This document shows, one piece after another, positions 1 through 7,000 of a stretch of 49,037 bases of DNA (positions are counted from its first letter, which is position 1; the number at the start of each line of letters is the position of its first letter). A program made the translations under genes and the position numbers. The notes below the pieces were generated by a model. It did no database searches and had not been told where the DNA came from. It saw only the letters and a list, made by a program, of their open reading frames with translations. This stretch comes from a virus: IMG/VR virus record IMGVR_UViG_3300047554_000187, positions 1 to 49,037 of that record, one strand, 5' to 3'.

Positions 1-175
1 CTGACACCTCGTGTCCTGCTTCTTGCAAGAACTCCTCTAGGATGTTTTTAACGCCAAACTCTAAGTTTCTGTTGCCAGCAAGTGCTCCAATCTGTACATT
101 ATTCTGTACAGATGCTACGGTTATTTCCTGTGGTTTCATAAACCAGAAGAGCAGTATGCTTAACAGTAATCTCAT
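1..175 (-). CDS. N-terminal part of the large polyvalent protein (runs off the left end)
   Basis: The frame starts at ATG 175 and stays open to base 1 (58 codons plus one base). It begins with a hydrophobic stretch (MRLLLSILLFWF), then a second Met at base 139 (MKPQEITVA), then a helical, charged segment. The start lies 2 bases after the stop of the upstream gene, which suggests translational coupling. If the molecule is circular, the frame runs exactly in phase into the open frame at base 49,037 and gives one protein of 1892 residues. Taken alone it could be a short secreted protein, but the in-phase join makes the fusion more likely. Either Met could be the true start. Starting at 139 removes the hydrophobic segment. 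Confidence 0.65.
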   Translation of the reverse strand, partial: MRLLLSILLFWFMKPQEITVASVQNNVQIGALAGNRNLEFGVKNILEEFLQEAGHEVS

Positions 176-177
176 AT

Positions 178-303
178 CTACCCCTGCCCGCGTGATTTCT
201 TCGACGGGCTTTCTTTTGGACCATTTGTCTTTTTGTGCTTGCCGTTACGACGTACACCAAATACAACCTTTTTATTCTCCGATGATGGTTTTTGTTTTGC
301 CAT
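178..303 (-). CDS. Small basic phage protein, 41 aa
   Basis: The frame runs from ATG 303 to TAG 178. The product is Lys/Arg-rich (MAKQKPSSENKKVVFGVRRN, then GKHKKTNGPKES). Its ATG overlaps the TAA of the endolysin by one base (TAATG), a junction used many times in this genome. It resembles the short basic late proteins at 42.8 and 43.4 kb in composition. The function is unknown; a DNA-associated or virion role would fit the charge. Confidence comes from the tight coupling. Confidence 0.65.
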   Translation of the reverse strand: MAKQKPSSENKKVVFGVRRNGKHKKTNGPKESPSKKSRGQG

Positions 304-1145
304 TATGCTAATAAATGATAGAACTCCTTGAAATGCTTTTTACGGTCTTCCAAGCCAATGGTTCCACCGTTTACTCTTTTAGTTACCGATGTAACAGTTG
401 TGTCATCCGCGCCCCTGTCACAGATAGCCCATAAACCATTCTTCTTAAAGAAAAACGCTGCGGAGGCTAATGCATACTTAGTAGCTACTAAATCAGGGTT
501 AGCCATAATGTCTTCAGGAACTGTGGCATCAAATGCTTTGTAATTATCCTTTCCAGTTAATTGGATATAGCCACGCCCACGGTGCTTCCATCCGTCTCCT
601 GATGCTTCGTTACCATTACCCATACGGTTAGCATAAACCTTATTAGCAATCTTCTCTGGCTTACGCTCGTATTGCAAAGCAACAGTTACGCTAGGAAAAT
701 ACTTGCGGAAGATTCCACATAATCCTTTAGCTCGGTAATTCAAGTTTTCCGTAGTCGCCGTAAATCCACCAGATTCGTGAGCTGCCTGTGCTAAGAAGTG
801 AGCAAGGCGTAATGGAGTTGTGATTCCAAAACGAGCTGCTGTATCAGGTATAGCATCAATAACAGCTTGAGGAACGTGTCCTTTAAGAGCATCTAGCTTG
901 AATGTAGGCGTCGTAGTTGGCGCAGGAGCGACGATTGGTTGTGGCGCGGGTACTTCTGCCACTGGAGCAAACATCTTCGCCCACGTTGAATCTCCTACAA
1001 TACCATCAGGTGTTAAACCGTGAGCGGATTGCCAACCTTTAACAGCTGCCTCTGTCTTAGGACCAAACTTGCCAATAGGGTCTACGCCAAGCTTAACTTG
1101 TAGCTTAGTAACGTCTTCCCCAAATGAACCTAGTCTTAATAGCAT
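303..1145 (-). CDS. Endolysin: peptidoglycan-binding domain plus GH19 (chitinase/lysozyme-type) domain
   Basis: This 280-aa protein is expected to cut host peptidoglycan at lysis. Residues 1-58 form a PG_binding_1-type repeat (LGSFGEDVTKLQ, GKFGPKTEAAVKGWQ, DGIVGDSTW). A Pro/Ala/Thr linker follows (about 60-82), then a GH19 lysozyme fold with HESGGF (E124, catalytic acid candidate), TEN (E133), GRGYIQLTG (190-198) and VNGG (258-261). I chose ATG 1145, just after the stop of the preceding gene, because an upstream extension to 1244 would overlap that gene and read through its Lys-rich end. There is no signal peptide, so export should depend on the nearby holin-like proteins. The domain calls are strong; the exact substrate bond is inferred from the family. 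Confidence 0.92.
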   Translation of the reverse strand: MLLRLGSFGEDVTKLQVKLGVDPIGKFGPKTEAAVKGWQSAHGLTPDGIVGDSTWAKMFAPVAEVPAPQPIVAPAPTTTPTFKLDALKGHVPQAVIDAIPDTAARFGITTPLRLAHFLAQAAHESGGFTATTENLNYRAKGLCGIFRKYFPSVTVALQYERKPEKIANKVYANRMGNGNEASGDGWKHRGRGYIQLTGKDNYKAFDATVPEDIMANPDLVATKYALASAAFFFKKNGLWAICDRGADDTTVTSVTKRVNGGTIGLEDRKKHFKEFYHLLA

Positions 1146-1146
1146 A

Positions 1147-1335
1147 TTACTTCTTCTTCTTTGCGTAGTATTTCTTCTTAGGCTTAGTGCCGACAATCTT
1201 TTCTGCAATCTCGATAGCTGCTTTCTCGAACTCTTCGTTGTCAACTGCTGCCTCCTTGATTTCTTCTACGATTTTCTCAATAGCCTTCCTCTTTACAGGA
1301 AAGAAAAACAACTTAATTTTCTTTAATAAGTTCAT
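1147..1335 (-). CDS. Small charged protein in lysis cassette, 62 aa
   Basis: The product has an N-terminal basic/aromatic segment (MNLLKKIKLFFFPVKRKA), a Glu/Lys-rich amphipathic helix in the middle and a Lys-rich tail (KPKKKYYAKKKK). It lies between the anchored lysis protein and the endolysin with 1-base gaps. I do not recognise a family. A membrane-interacting amphipathic helix is possible but is inference. Confidence 0.65.
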   Translation of the reverse strand: MNLLKKIKLFFFPVKRKAIEKIVEEIKEAAVDNEEFEKAAIEIAEKIVGTKPKKKYYAKKKK

Positions 1336-1336
1336 C

Positions 1337-1942
1337 TTATTTTAGTTTATAGTAATAACCAGCACCGTACATAACATTTCCATCAATGTCGACAGAAGCT
1401 TTAATGTTATACAGTTGGTCTTTTTTTGTTTTCAATAATAGTCCCGCTTCAGCACCTCTTACTCCAAGAGCATTGTTAACCAAGACGCCACCTCCAACGA
1501 ATAGATTACGCGTAGGTGGTGAATACTTAGTAATAGTCTTAGTCTCTTTAACAATCGGTATGCTGTAATTGTCACGCGTTCGTCTGTACTTTAATTTGTT
1601 CTCGTTGATTGTATCTAATACAGCAATGTATCCGTAGGTGCCAACTCTGATTGTATCTGAGTAAACTAGCTTATTCATATACAACTGAAGTAAAGCCATA
1701 TATTGCTCTTTTAAGCGAGCATAGTTTGTGTCAGGCAACATCTCAGGCTTAGACATAACGTCTACGCGAATCTCCTTATAGACTACCTTTGTCTTCTCTA
1801 CAATAGAGTCGTGTACTTGCCAAGACGTATCGTGCACAACTAAGGTATCATTAGGACGTGCCTCGCCTGCTTGCATATGCTTAGTATAAGCATAGAAGAT
1901 GGCAATGATACAACAGATAAAAAGGGCTATATTAACCTTCAT
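1337..1942 (-). CDS. Membrane-anchored periplasmic lysis-module protein (spanin-like candidate), 201 aa
   Basis: An N-terminal hydrophobic segment (residues 3-19, IALFICCIIAIFYAYT) would anchor the protein in the inner membrane, leaving about 180 residues outside. The middle is helical (residues about 40-115). The C-terminal third is Gly-rich beta-like sequence (LFVGGGVLVNNALGVRG, VMYGAGYYYKLK). Position between the holin and the endolysin fits an inner-membrane spanin or a lysis regulator, as in many phages of Gram-negative hosts. No lipobox protein was found to act as an outer-membrane partner. It overlaps the holin gene by 11 bases. The spanin role is inferred from topology and context only. 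Confidence 0.6.
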   Translation of the reverse strand: MKVNIALFICCIIAIFYAYTKHMQAGEARPNDTLVVHDTSWQVHDSIVEKTKVVYKEIRVDVMSKPEMLPDTNYARLKEQYMALLQLYMNKLVYSDTIRVGTYGYIAVLDTINENKLKYRRTRDNYSIPIVKETKTITKYSPPTRNLFVGGGVLVNNALGVRGAEAGLLLKTKKDQLYNIKASVDIDGNVMYGAGYYYKLK

Positions 1943-2222
1943 CTTCTGGAAGCGGGTCTAATCCGCCAGGTAAGTTCTTTTCGCGTTCAGCATCAGTCTT
2001 TCTGTTCTGAACTTTCTCATAAGATGAGATACCAAAACAACCAGCTGTTAATGCAGCGAATACTTCTAAGATGATAGGTTCGATAACGAACTGCTGACCA
2101 AAGTAGCCAGTAACGATGTCTACAAATCCGTAAACAAAAAGAACTAAGAAAGATAAGAATCCTAGTACGGATTTCTCGTTGATGTCGTTGTCGTCAGAGA
2201 ACAACTGCTTGATAAATGACAT
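1932..2222 (-). CDS. Holin-like membrane protein, 96 aa
   Basis: The protein has two hydrophobic segments (about residues 18-40, SVLGFLSFLVLFVYGFVDIV, and 48-67, PIILEVFAALTAGCFGISSY) and a charged C-terminus (DPLPEDEG). Size, topology and position upstream of the endolysin match phage holins, which open the inner membrane at a set time. The downstream gene starts inside its last codons (11-base overlap), suggesting coupled translation. The exact holin family cannot be named. Confidence 0.72.
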   Translation of the reverse strand: MSFIKQLFSDDNDINEKSVLGFLSFLVLFVYGFVDIVTGYFGQQFVIEPIILEVFAALTAGCFGISSYEKVQNRKTDAEREKNLPGGLDPLPEDEG

Positions 2223-2256
2223 AATATTAGTGAGTTAGGTATATAAATGCTTGATG

Positions 2257-2538
2257 TTACAGGTAGTATTTCTCGTCGTCTTCGTTTGGTCTGATTGCCA
2301 CTACTTGACGCATATCTACCTGAAGTGGTAGCTTAGAAGGAGGAGTCGGTACGCGTAATCCTGTTTTGTAGACTTGTCTTTCTAGGTTATCTATTCTAGT
2401 CTTGTCTACATTTGATTGAACTATTAGTTGCTTTATGTCCGCTTTCATCTCATTGACATCGTGCCAAATCATTATCGACATAATAGTTATTGCCGTCGGG
2501 AATAAATAAGCCTTTAATTGCTCAATAGGATTTTCCAT
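2257..2538 (-). CDS. Single-TM coiled-coil protein, lysis module, 93 aa
   Basis: One N-terminal hydrophobic segment (LFPTAITIMSIMIW, residues 12-25) is followed by a short coiled coil (MKADIKQLIVQSNVDKTRID) and a Pro-rich, acidic tail. This shape is shared by haemolysin-XhlA-like proteins and pinholin partners, but no family was recognised. It is the first gene after a good promoter at 2557-2587, so it probably opens the lysis transcript. Confidence 0.65.
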   Translation of the reverse strand: MENPIEQLKAYLFPTAITIMSIMIWHDVNEMKADIKQLIVQSNVDKTRIDNLERQVYKTGLRVPTPPSKLPLQVDMRQVVAIRPNEDDEKYYL

Positions 2539-2556
2539 ATTCTAAGATATCTATAA

Positions 2557-2587
2557 CAAAGATAGTAGTCTTTTGCGCTAAGGCAAA
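2557..2587 (-). promoter_or_regulatory. Bacteroidota-type promoter for the lysis genes
   Basis: On the minus strand there is TTTG (2587-2584), 19 bases, then TATCTTTG (2564-2557), an exact match to TAnnTTTG. It lies 19 bases upstream of the ATG at 2538 and overlaps the end of the 41-codon gene 2578-2703. Confidence 0.7.
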
Positions 2588-2703
2588 ACCTTTTTATAGG
2601 TAAAGCGCTCTCCGTCAGGATTCTTAATAATCCGATAAGATAAAAGGGCGACTGCTGTTATGCAAATCGCCCCGTATGTGATTCCTAGAGTTACTAATTC
2701 CAT
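2578..2703 (-). CDS. Small single-TM protein, 41 aa
   Basis: The frame runs ATG 2703 to TAG 2578. The product begins MELVTLGITYGAICITAVAL, a hydrophobic helix, and ends in a polar tail (RIIKNPDGERFTYKKVLP). Its ATG overlaps the preceding TAA by one base (TAATG). Its place before the holin suggests a membrane accessory of the lysis module. No family was recognised. Confidence 0.6.
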   Translation of the reverse strand: MELVTLGITYGAICITAVALLSYRIIKNPDGERFTYKKVLP

Positions 2704-3137
2704 TAGTCTTCTTTGATTAAGCGGAATACTAAGTCGTAACGTGCATCAGATTTGATATCCTCAATATCCTCAATGGATAATGGGTTATATTCAAATTCTT
2801 TTTCTTCTAACAATAAAGCATCGTATTGTTTTTTGAACTCAACAAAATCAGGATGTTCAATTGTTTGTTCTTCATCTTCCCACATAGGAATGGAATATTT
2901 GCCGTCTTCCTCTTCTTTGCTAAATTTCTTAATTAACTCTTGTCTTAAATCCTCAATAGTTTTCTTTTCGGCTGCTAATGCATCAGACAACTTTTTTAAT
3001 CGGTATTTAACGACTAGGCTTAATTTTTCTCCAAATAATCCTTTAGAGATAACTTCTCCATTTTGTTGGTTTACTAAGCCATTTAATTCGGCTTCTAAGC
3101 CAACGATTTCGGCAATAGATAATTTAATTTTTTCCAT
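2703..3137 (-). CDS. Phage protein of unknown function (DUF1617-like composition), 144 aa
   Basis: This is a helical, highly charged protein: the N-terminal half has Lys-rich helices (GEKLSLVVKYRLKKLSDAL, residues about 36-55) and the C-terminal half is acidic. In length and pattern it recalls DUF1617-type proteins found near tail/lysis genes of other phages, but this is a weak impression. It is preceded by an AACCAAACA leader and a TATATTTG promoter element. Confidence 0.6.
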   Translation of the reverse strand: MEKIKLSIAEIVGLEAELNGLVNQQNGEVISKGLFGEKLSLVVKYRLKKLSDALAAEKKTIEDLRQELIKKFSKEEEDGKYSIPMWEDEEQTIEHPDFVEFKKQYDALLLEEKEFEYNPLSIEDIEDIKSDARYDLVFRLIKED

Positions 3138-3159
3138 TTCTATGTTTGGTTATTTTTGA

Positions 3160-3167
3160 CAAATATA
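3160..3167 (-). promoter_or_regulatory. Probable -7 element TATATTTG
   Basis: A minus-strand TATATTTG lies 22 bases upstream of ATG 3137, followed by an AACCAAACA leader. No clear TTTG was seen 19-21 bases upstream, so this is weaker than the promoters at 2557, 21519 and 35378. Confidence 0.4.
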
Positions 3168-3175
3168 ATAAATAA

Positions 3176-3607
3176 TTAGCAGTCTACGATATTCTCTTCG
3201 CCGAACAGGTCTACTAGCTTAGCTTTTAGGTGAGTATAGCCGAATTCAAAGATATCAACACCTTCTGCAGAAGATAAATCTGGTATAGTTTTAGTGATAA
3301 CTTGGTCTACATTGGGTAATGCATTGCCTTCTTCGTCTAATCCTAATTGAGGTACGCTAATAGTTTCTTCTACTTGCTGCGTAAGTGAGATATACAAATT
3401 ATCTCCAATTTGTTGATTTCGAGATTGTGATATCATCATTCCTGGTATGTTAGCCGATGATGTAATTGCATCTTCTTCTGATTGGAATATTTCTATCTGA
3501 AAGCTAGCTGAACCAAACTTAGATAGCTGGTAATTTGAGATACGCACATAAGCCTCTGATGTGATGCCTTTGTCTGTCCCGATTTGGGTGGTGATTTTTA
3601 ATGCCAT
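3176..3607 (-). CDS. Probable virion-associated protein, 143 aa
   Basis: The sequence is mostly beta-like with many Ser, Gln and Ile. The N-terminal part (MALKITTQIGTDKGITSEAY) resembles small tail or baseplate proteins. It stands between the fibre genes and the lysis module. No family was recognised; a fibre-associated or assembly role is inferred from position. Confidence 0.55.
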   Translation of the reverse strand: MALKITTQIGTDKGITSEAYVRISNYQLSKFGSASFQIEIFQSEEDAITSSANIPGMMISQSRNQQIGDNLYISLTQQVEETISVPQLGLDEEGNALPNVDQVITKTIPDLSSAEGVDIFEFGYTHLKAKLVDLFGEENIVDC

Positions 3608-3642
3608 TTTTATTTATTGTTTTAAGTTTAAAATTAATAATA

Positions 3643-4005
3643 TTAACAGGTAGAACCTTGCGTTTTTGTTCCGTTTCCACTTGTAATGGTTACTGTACCA
3701 GATTGAGCACAGACGCTTCCTACTACGCCGCCTGAGCCAGAACTATTATAAAACGAGAATGTAGTATTTGGGACTCCCGCTTTTGTAGTATAAGTGCCTT
3801 GTACGGTAGTATACCCATTATAAGCTACAATACTATATGTGTAGGAAATTGGAGTTGCACTATATCCGTAAAATTCACTAATTGAATGAGGTGCGGTTTT
3901 ACCCGCACTTACACTCATGTCCCTTAATGAAAGAGCATTATCCCATACCAACTCAGTTGCTATCATATTTAAACTTAGCGGTACTCCAAAATTTGGTAAA
4001 GCCAT
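3643..4005 (-). CDS. Small tail/fibre tip protein with ISEFYG motif, 120 aa
   Basis: Residues 1-52 match a recurrent phage pattern: a short helix-forming start (LNMIATELVWDNALSLRDMS) ending in HSISEFYGYS. The motif 'IS-(D/E)-FYG' is common at the N-terminal part of small adhesion proteins in unrelated phages. The remaining 65 residues are Gly/Ser/Thr-rich and beta-like, with two Cys (CAQSG and the terminal C). It directly follows the long fibre gene. It probably belongs to the host-contact apparatus. Confidence 0.6.
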   Translation of the reverse strand: MALPNFGVPLSLNMIATELVWDNALSLRDMSVSAGKTAPHSISEFYGYSATPISYTYSIVAYNGYTTVQGTYTTKAGVPNTTFSFYNSSGSGGVVGSVCAQSGTVTITSGNGTKTQGSTC

Positions 4006-4006
4006 A

Positions 4007-7000
4007 TTACTTTGCTAATAATTGTTTAACTAAGCCTTTTAATTCCTCTATTTCTAATTGCTGAGATTCAATGTGAGACTGCTGCTCTTTTATGGCTTCA
4101 ATAAAAATACCAGCCATATTCCCGTAAGATACAGATAGCATACCATCAGGTTGCTCTTGAACTACTTCTGGTAATACTGCTTGAGTTTCTTGAGCTATCA
4201 CTCCAATTTTTGTAGCAGCATCTCCGTTGTCCGTTCTTTTATAACTTACTCCTCTTAAAGATATTACAGTATTTAGTGCATTAGTCAATGTCTTAATATC
4301 AGTTTTAATACGAACATCTGAATATGCCGTAACATCACCCCCTGCTGTTAATGAGCCTTTTATCCAAGCTGTGCCATCATTCTTTACTTCAAAGGAAGCA
4401 TTACCTGTACCACTCCCCATTACAGCAAAACCTTCATTGGAGCCTCCGCCACAATAAAAGATGTTCTTTAAGGCAGCTCCTAGATTACCAGTATTTGTAG
4501 TGGTTCTAGTTTTGATACCCCAAGCACCTTCTTCGTTATTAAAGACTATCCAGGAATCTCCGTTTACTAAGAACTTACTAGCCTGGATATTGTTAGCAGA
4601 ATAAATTCCTCCATTATTATAAACTATAAAAGGTTGAGCTCCTGTATCTACATCTTTCATTACAATAGCCCTGACTACCTGTCCGCCAACAGGGCGACCA
4701 TCAGTACTTCTAACTTCAAAACCATATGCTGGCGAATAAAGACCATTACCATTATCTTGATAACCTAATATAAGTCTACCACCATTTGATGTAGTTCCTA
4801 TACTATTAGGTGTAGCTGTGCCGCCCCATAAACCATCTGAAGTATAACTAGTATAGAAACCAAAATCACCAGATAAAGTGTAACCACCGTTGTTTCTAAT
4901 TCTTCTTTTAACAAAAAGACCATTACCTGCGACATCTGCGCCAAGTGACATTAAGCAGACTTCTGCGCTATTTTCCCAAATAAAACTATTACTAGCGCCA
5001 AGATATATTCTACTTCTTAGGGAGTGCGAACCAGAGCCATCTAACGCGTTACAAGTAGTTCCTCCTGCAATAGAAGTAGTTCCTCCTGTCGCCATATATA
5101 TAGCCCAGTTAGGGTCTGAAGAAGTCCACATAAATATACCTCGGTCAGAACCTCCATTACTTCCATTCTGTACAACAATCTTAGAACCTCCTGTAGCTGA
5201 TAAAAATCCAGAAGCGGATAATCCAGAGAAGGAACTATAAGATGTATAGTTTCCTGCGTGAAGAGCTACATTGGTTCCATTTATGTATAATGTATTCGAA
5301 ACATAAACCGCCCCAGATGGAGTGGAAAGGTTCATATTGACGTCATCTATAGGCTGAATACTATTTTTGTATGTACCCTGACCAATTAAAAGGTTTCCAA
5401 ATCTTGAAGATGCTGATGTGTTGGTTATAGCTCCACTCATTGTGCCTCCAGAAAGGGGCAGTGCGTAAGACGAATAACTAGCAGTGTCTAAAACATCATA
5501 AAATGTACTTCCTCCTCTACGTTGTTTAAAGGTTCCTTCTGCCCAACCATTGCCGTTAGCATTAAGATACATAGAGCCACTAACTATAAACCTATAGCCT
5601 GTATTTGGGTCTTGACCAACGCCAACATAGTTGTCTAACCTTACATTACCTACGTCGTCTTGATAGTATCCTCTAATGTTTTCGGCATCTGAATTTCTTC
5701 TTGTGTAGATAGCAAACTGCCCTCCAACCCCGTTACTTACTCCTGTTGCTCTAATGACAGCTCTATGATGGTCTCCTCCAGCATTAACAACCGAAAATCC
5801 TATACTAGCCCCAAGTTCTGCTCCGCTATTATTTGCCTTTAAAAATAAAGTGTTGTGGAATAAACTTGTTTGGCTATAAGTATGAGTAATCGTGACACCA
5901 TAAGATGTACCAGTAGATGCAGTGCTGCCTCTTGACACTACTGTTCCAAAGGTATCAGTCTCTGTATATCCTGTAATATAACCAGGTCCATTAGTAAGCT
6001 GGTTAAGGTTAGTAAGACTTACGCTATCCCAAATAGTCCTCCAAGCTACTCCTGAATAACTTGTACTAGAAGATGGTCTCCAGTATGCATTGCCATTGTA
6101 ACTAAAGTATACTTGTGTCGAAATATCTGTATTCCAAAATCCTAATAATGTACCATAAGTAGATGGAGCATTAGTTGCTACTCCTAAATTATATATACCA
6201 GATGTTCCAGATAGTCCAAGTGTATTTACGTCGCCAGTAAATCTAGTTGTTGTGCCATTAAAATTTAATCCGCTCCATTGACCAATAATGTTTCCAACAA
6301 AATTTCCTGAATTCATAGTTAATCCAGAATCATTCATTGTCATTATCTTAGTCCAACCTCCGCCGCCAGTCCCTCCACTATTTCTCCAGAATGCAAATTC
6401 TCCAGCTGTTGCATCAATTGCAGCAAAAGGAATATTTGCTCCATTTGCATCAACACCACCCCACCATACAGATGAATTAGTTGTTGAACCCCTAAACATT
6501 GTGCTTCTATAAGTTGAGGCGGCGCCTAATATATTTCCAAATGTCTCCGAGCTTGCGCCTGAATTAAAAAGAACAGTATTTGATGTAGCTCCAGACGTTC
6601 TTAAAAGTCCAGCTATATTAACTATGCCATCATTCCGAACTCTCATTACTTCAGTAAATGTAGTAGTCGTACTCTTACCAAATGTAATGCCGCCAGACGC
6701 ATCTCCACCAGCTCCTGAATGTATTCTTAATTCAGAATTTTGGACCTGAATACCATATCTGTCTCCAGGTGAAGTAGTAGTATGGTAAAAATCTATTTTG
6801 TTGCCTGTAACATTTGAAAATGCTAACAAGCCAGTCATAGTGCCACCAGCTAATGGTAGCTTAGTGCTGTCTGTTGAAGCAACGCTACCTACTGTAATAA
6901 CATTACCAGAAGAGTCAAATGCCAAGTATCCCGCAGCAGTTCCAGACCAAGAAGTAGCCGTCTGATATGTGTTAAGCTTAAGTTGACCATCACTAGTAAT

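Noticed and set aside
42-311. Plus-strand 89-codon frame opposite the left-end genes
   Set aside because: It lies antisense to the coupled minus-strand genes at 1-303, with no leader motif and no plausible neighbour.
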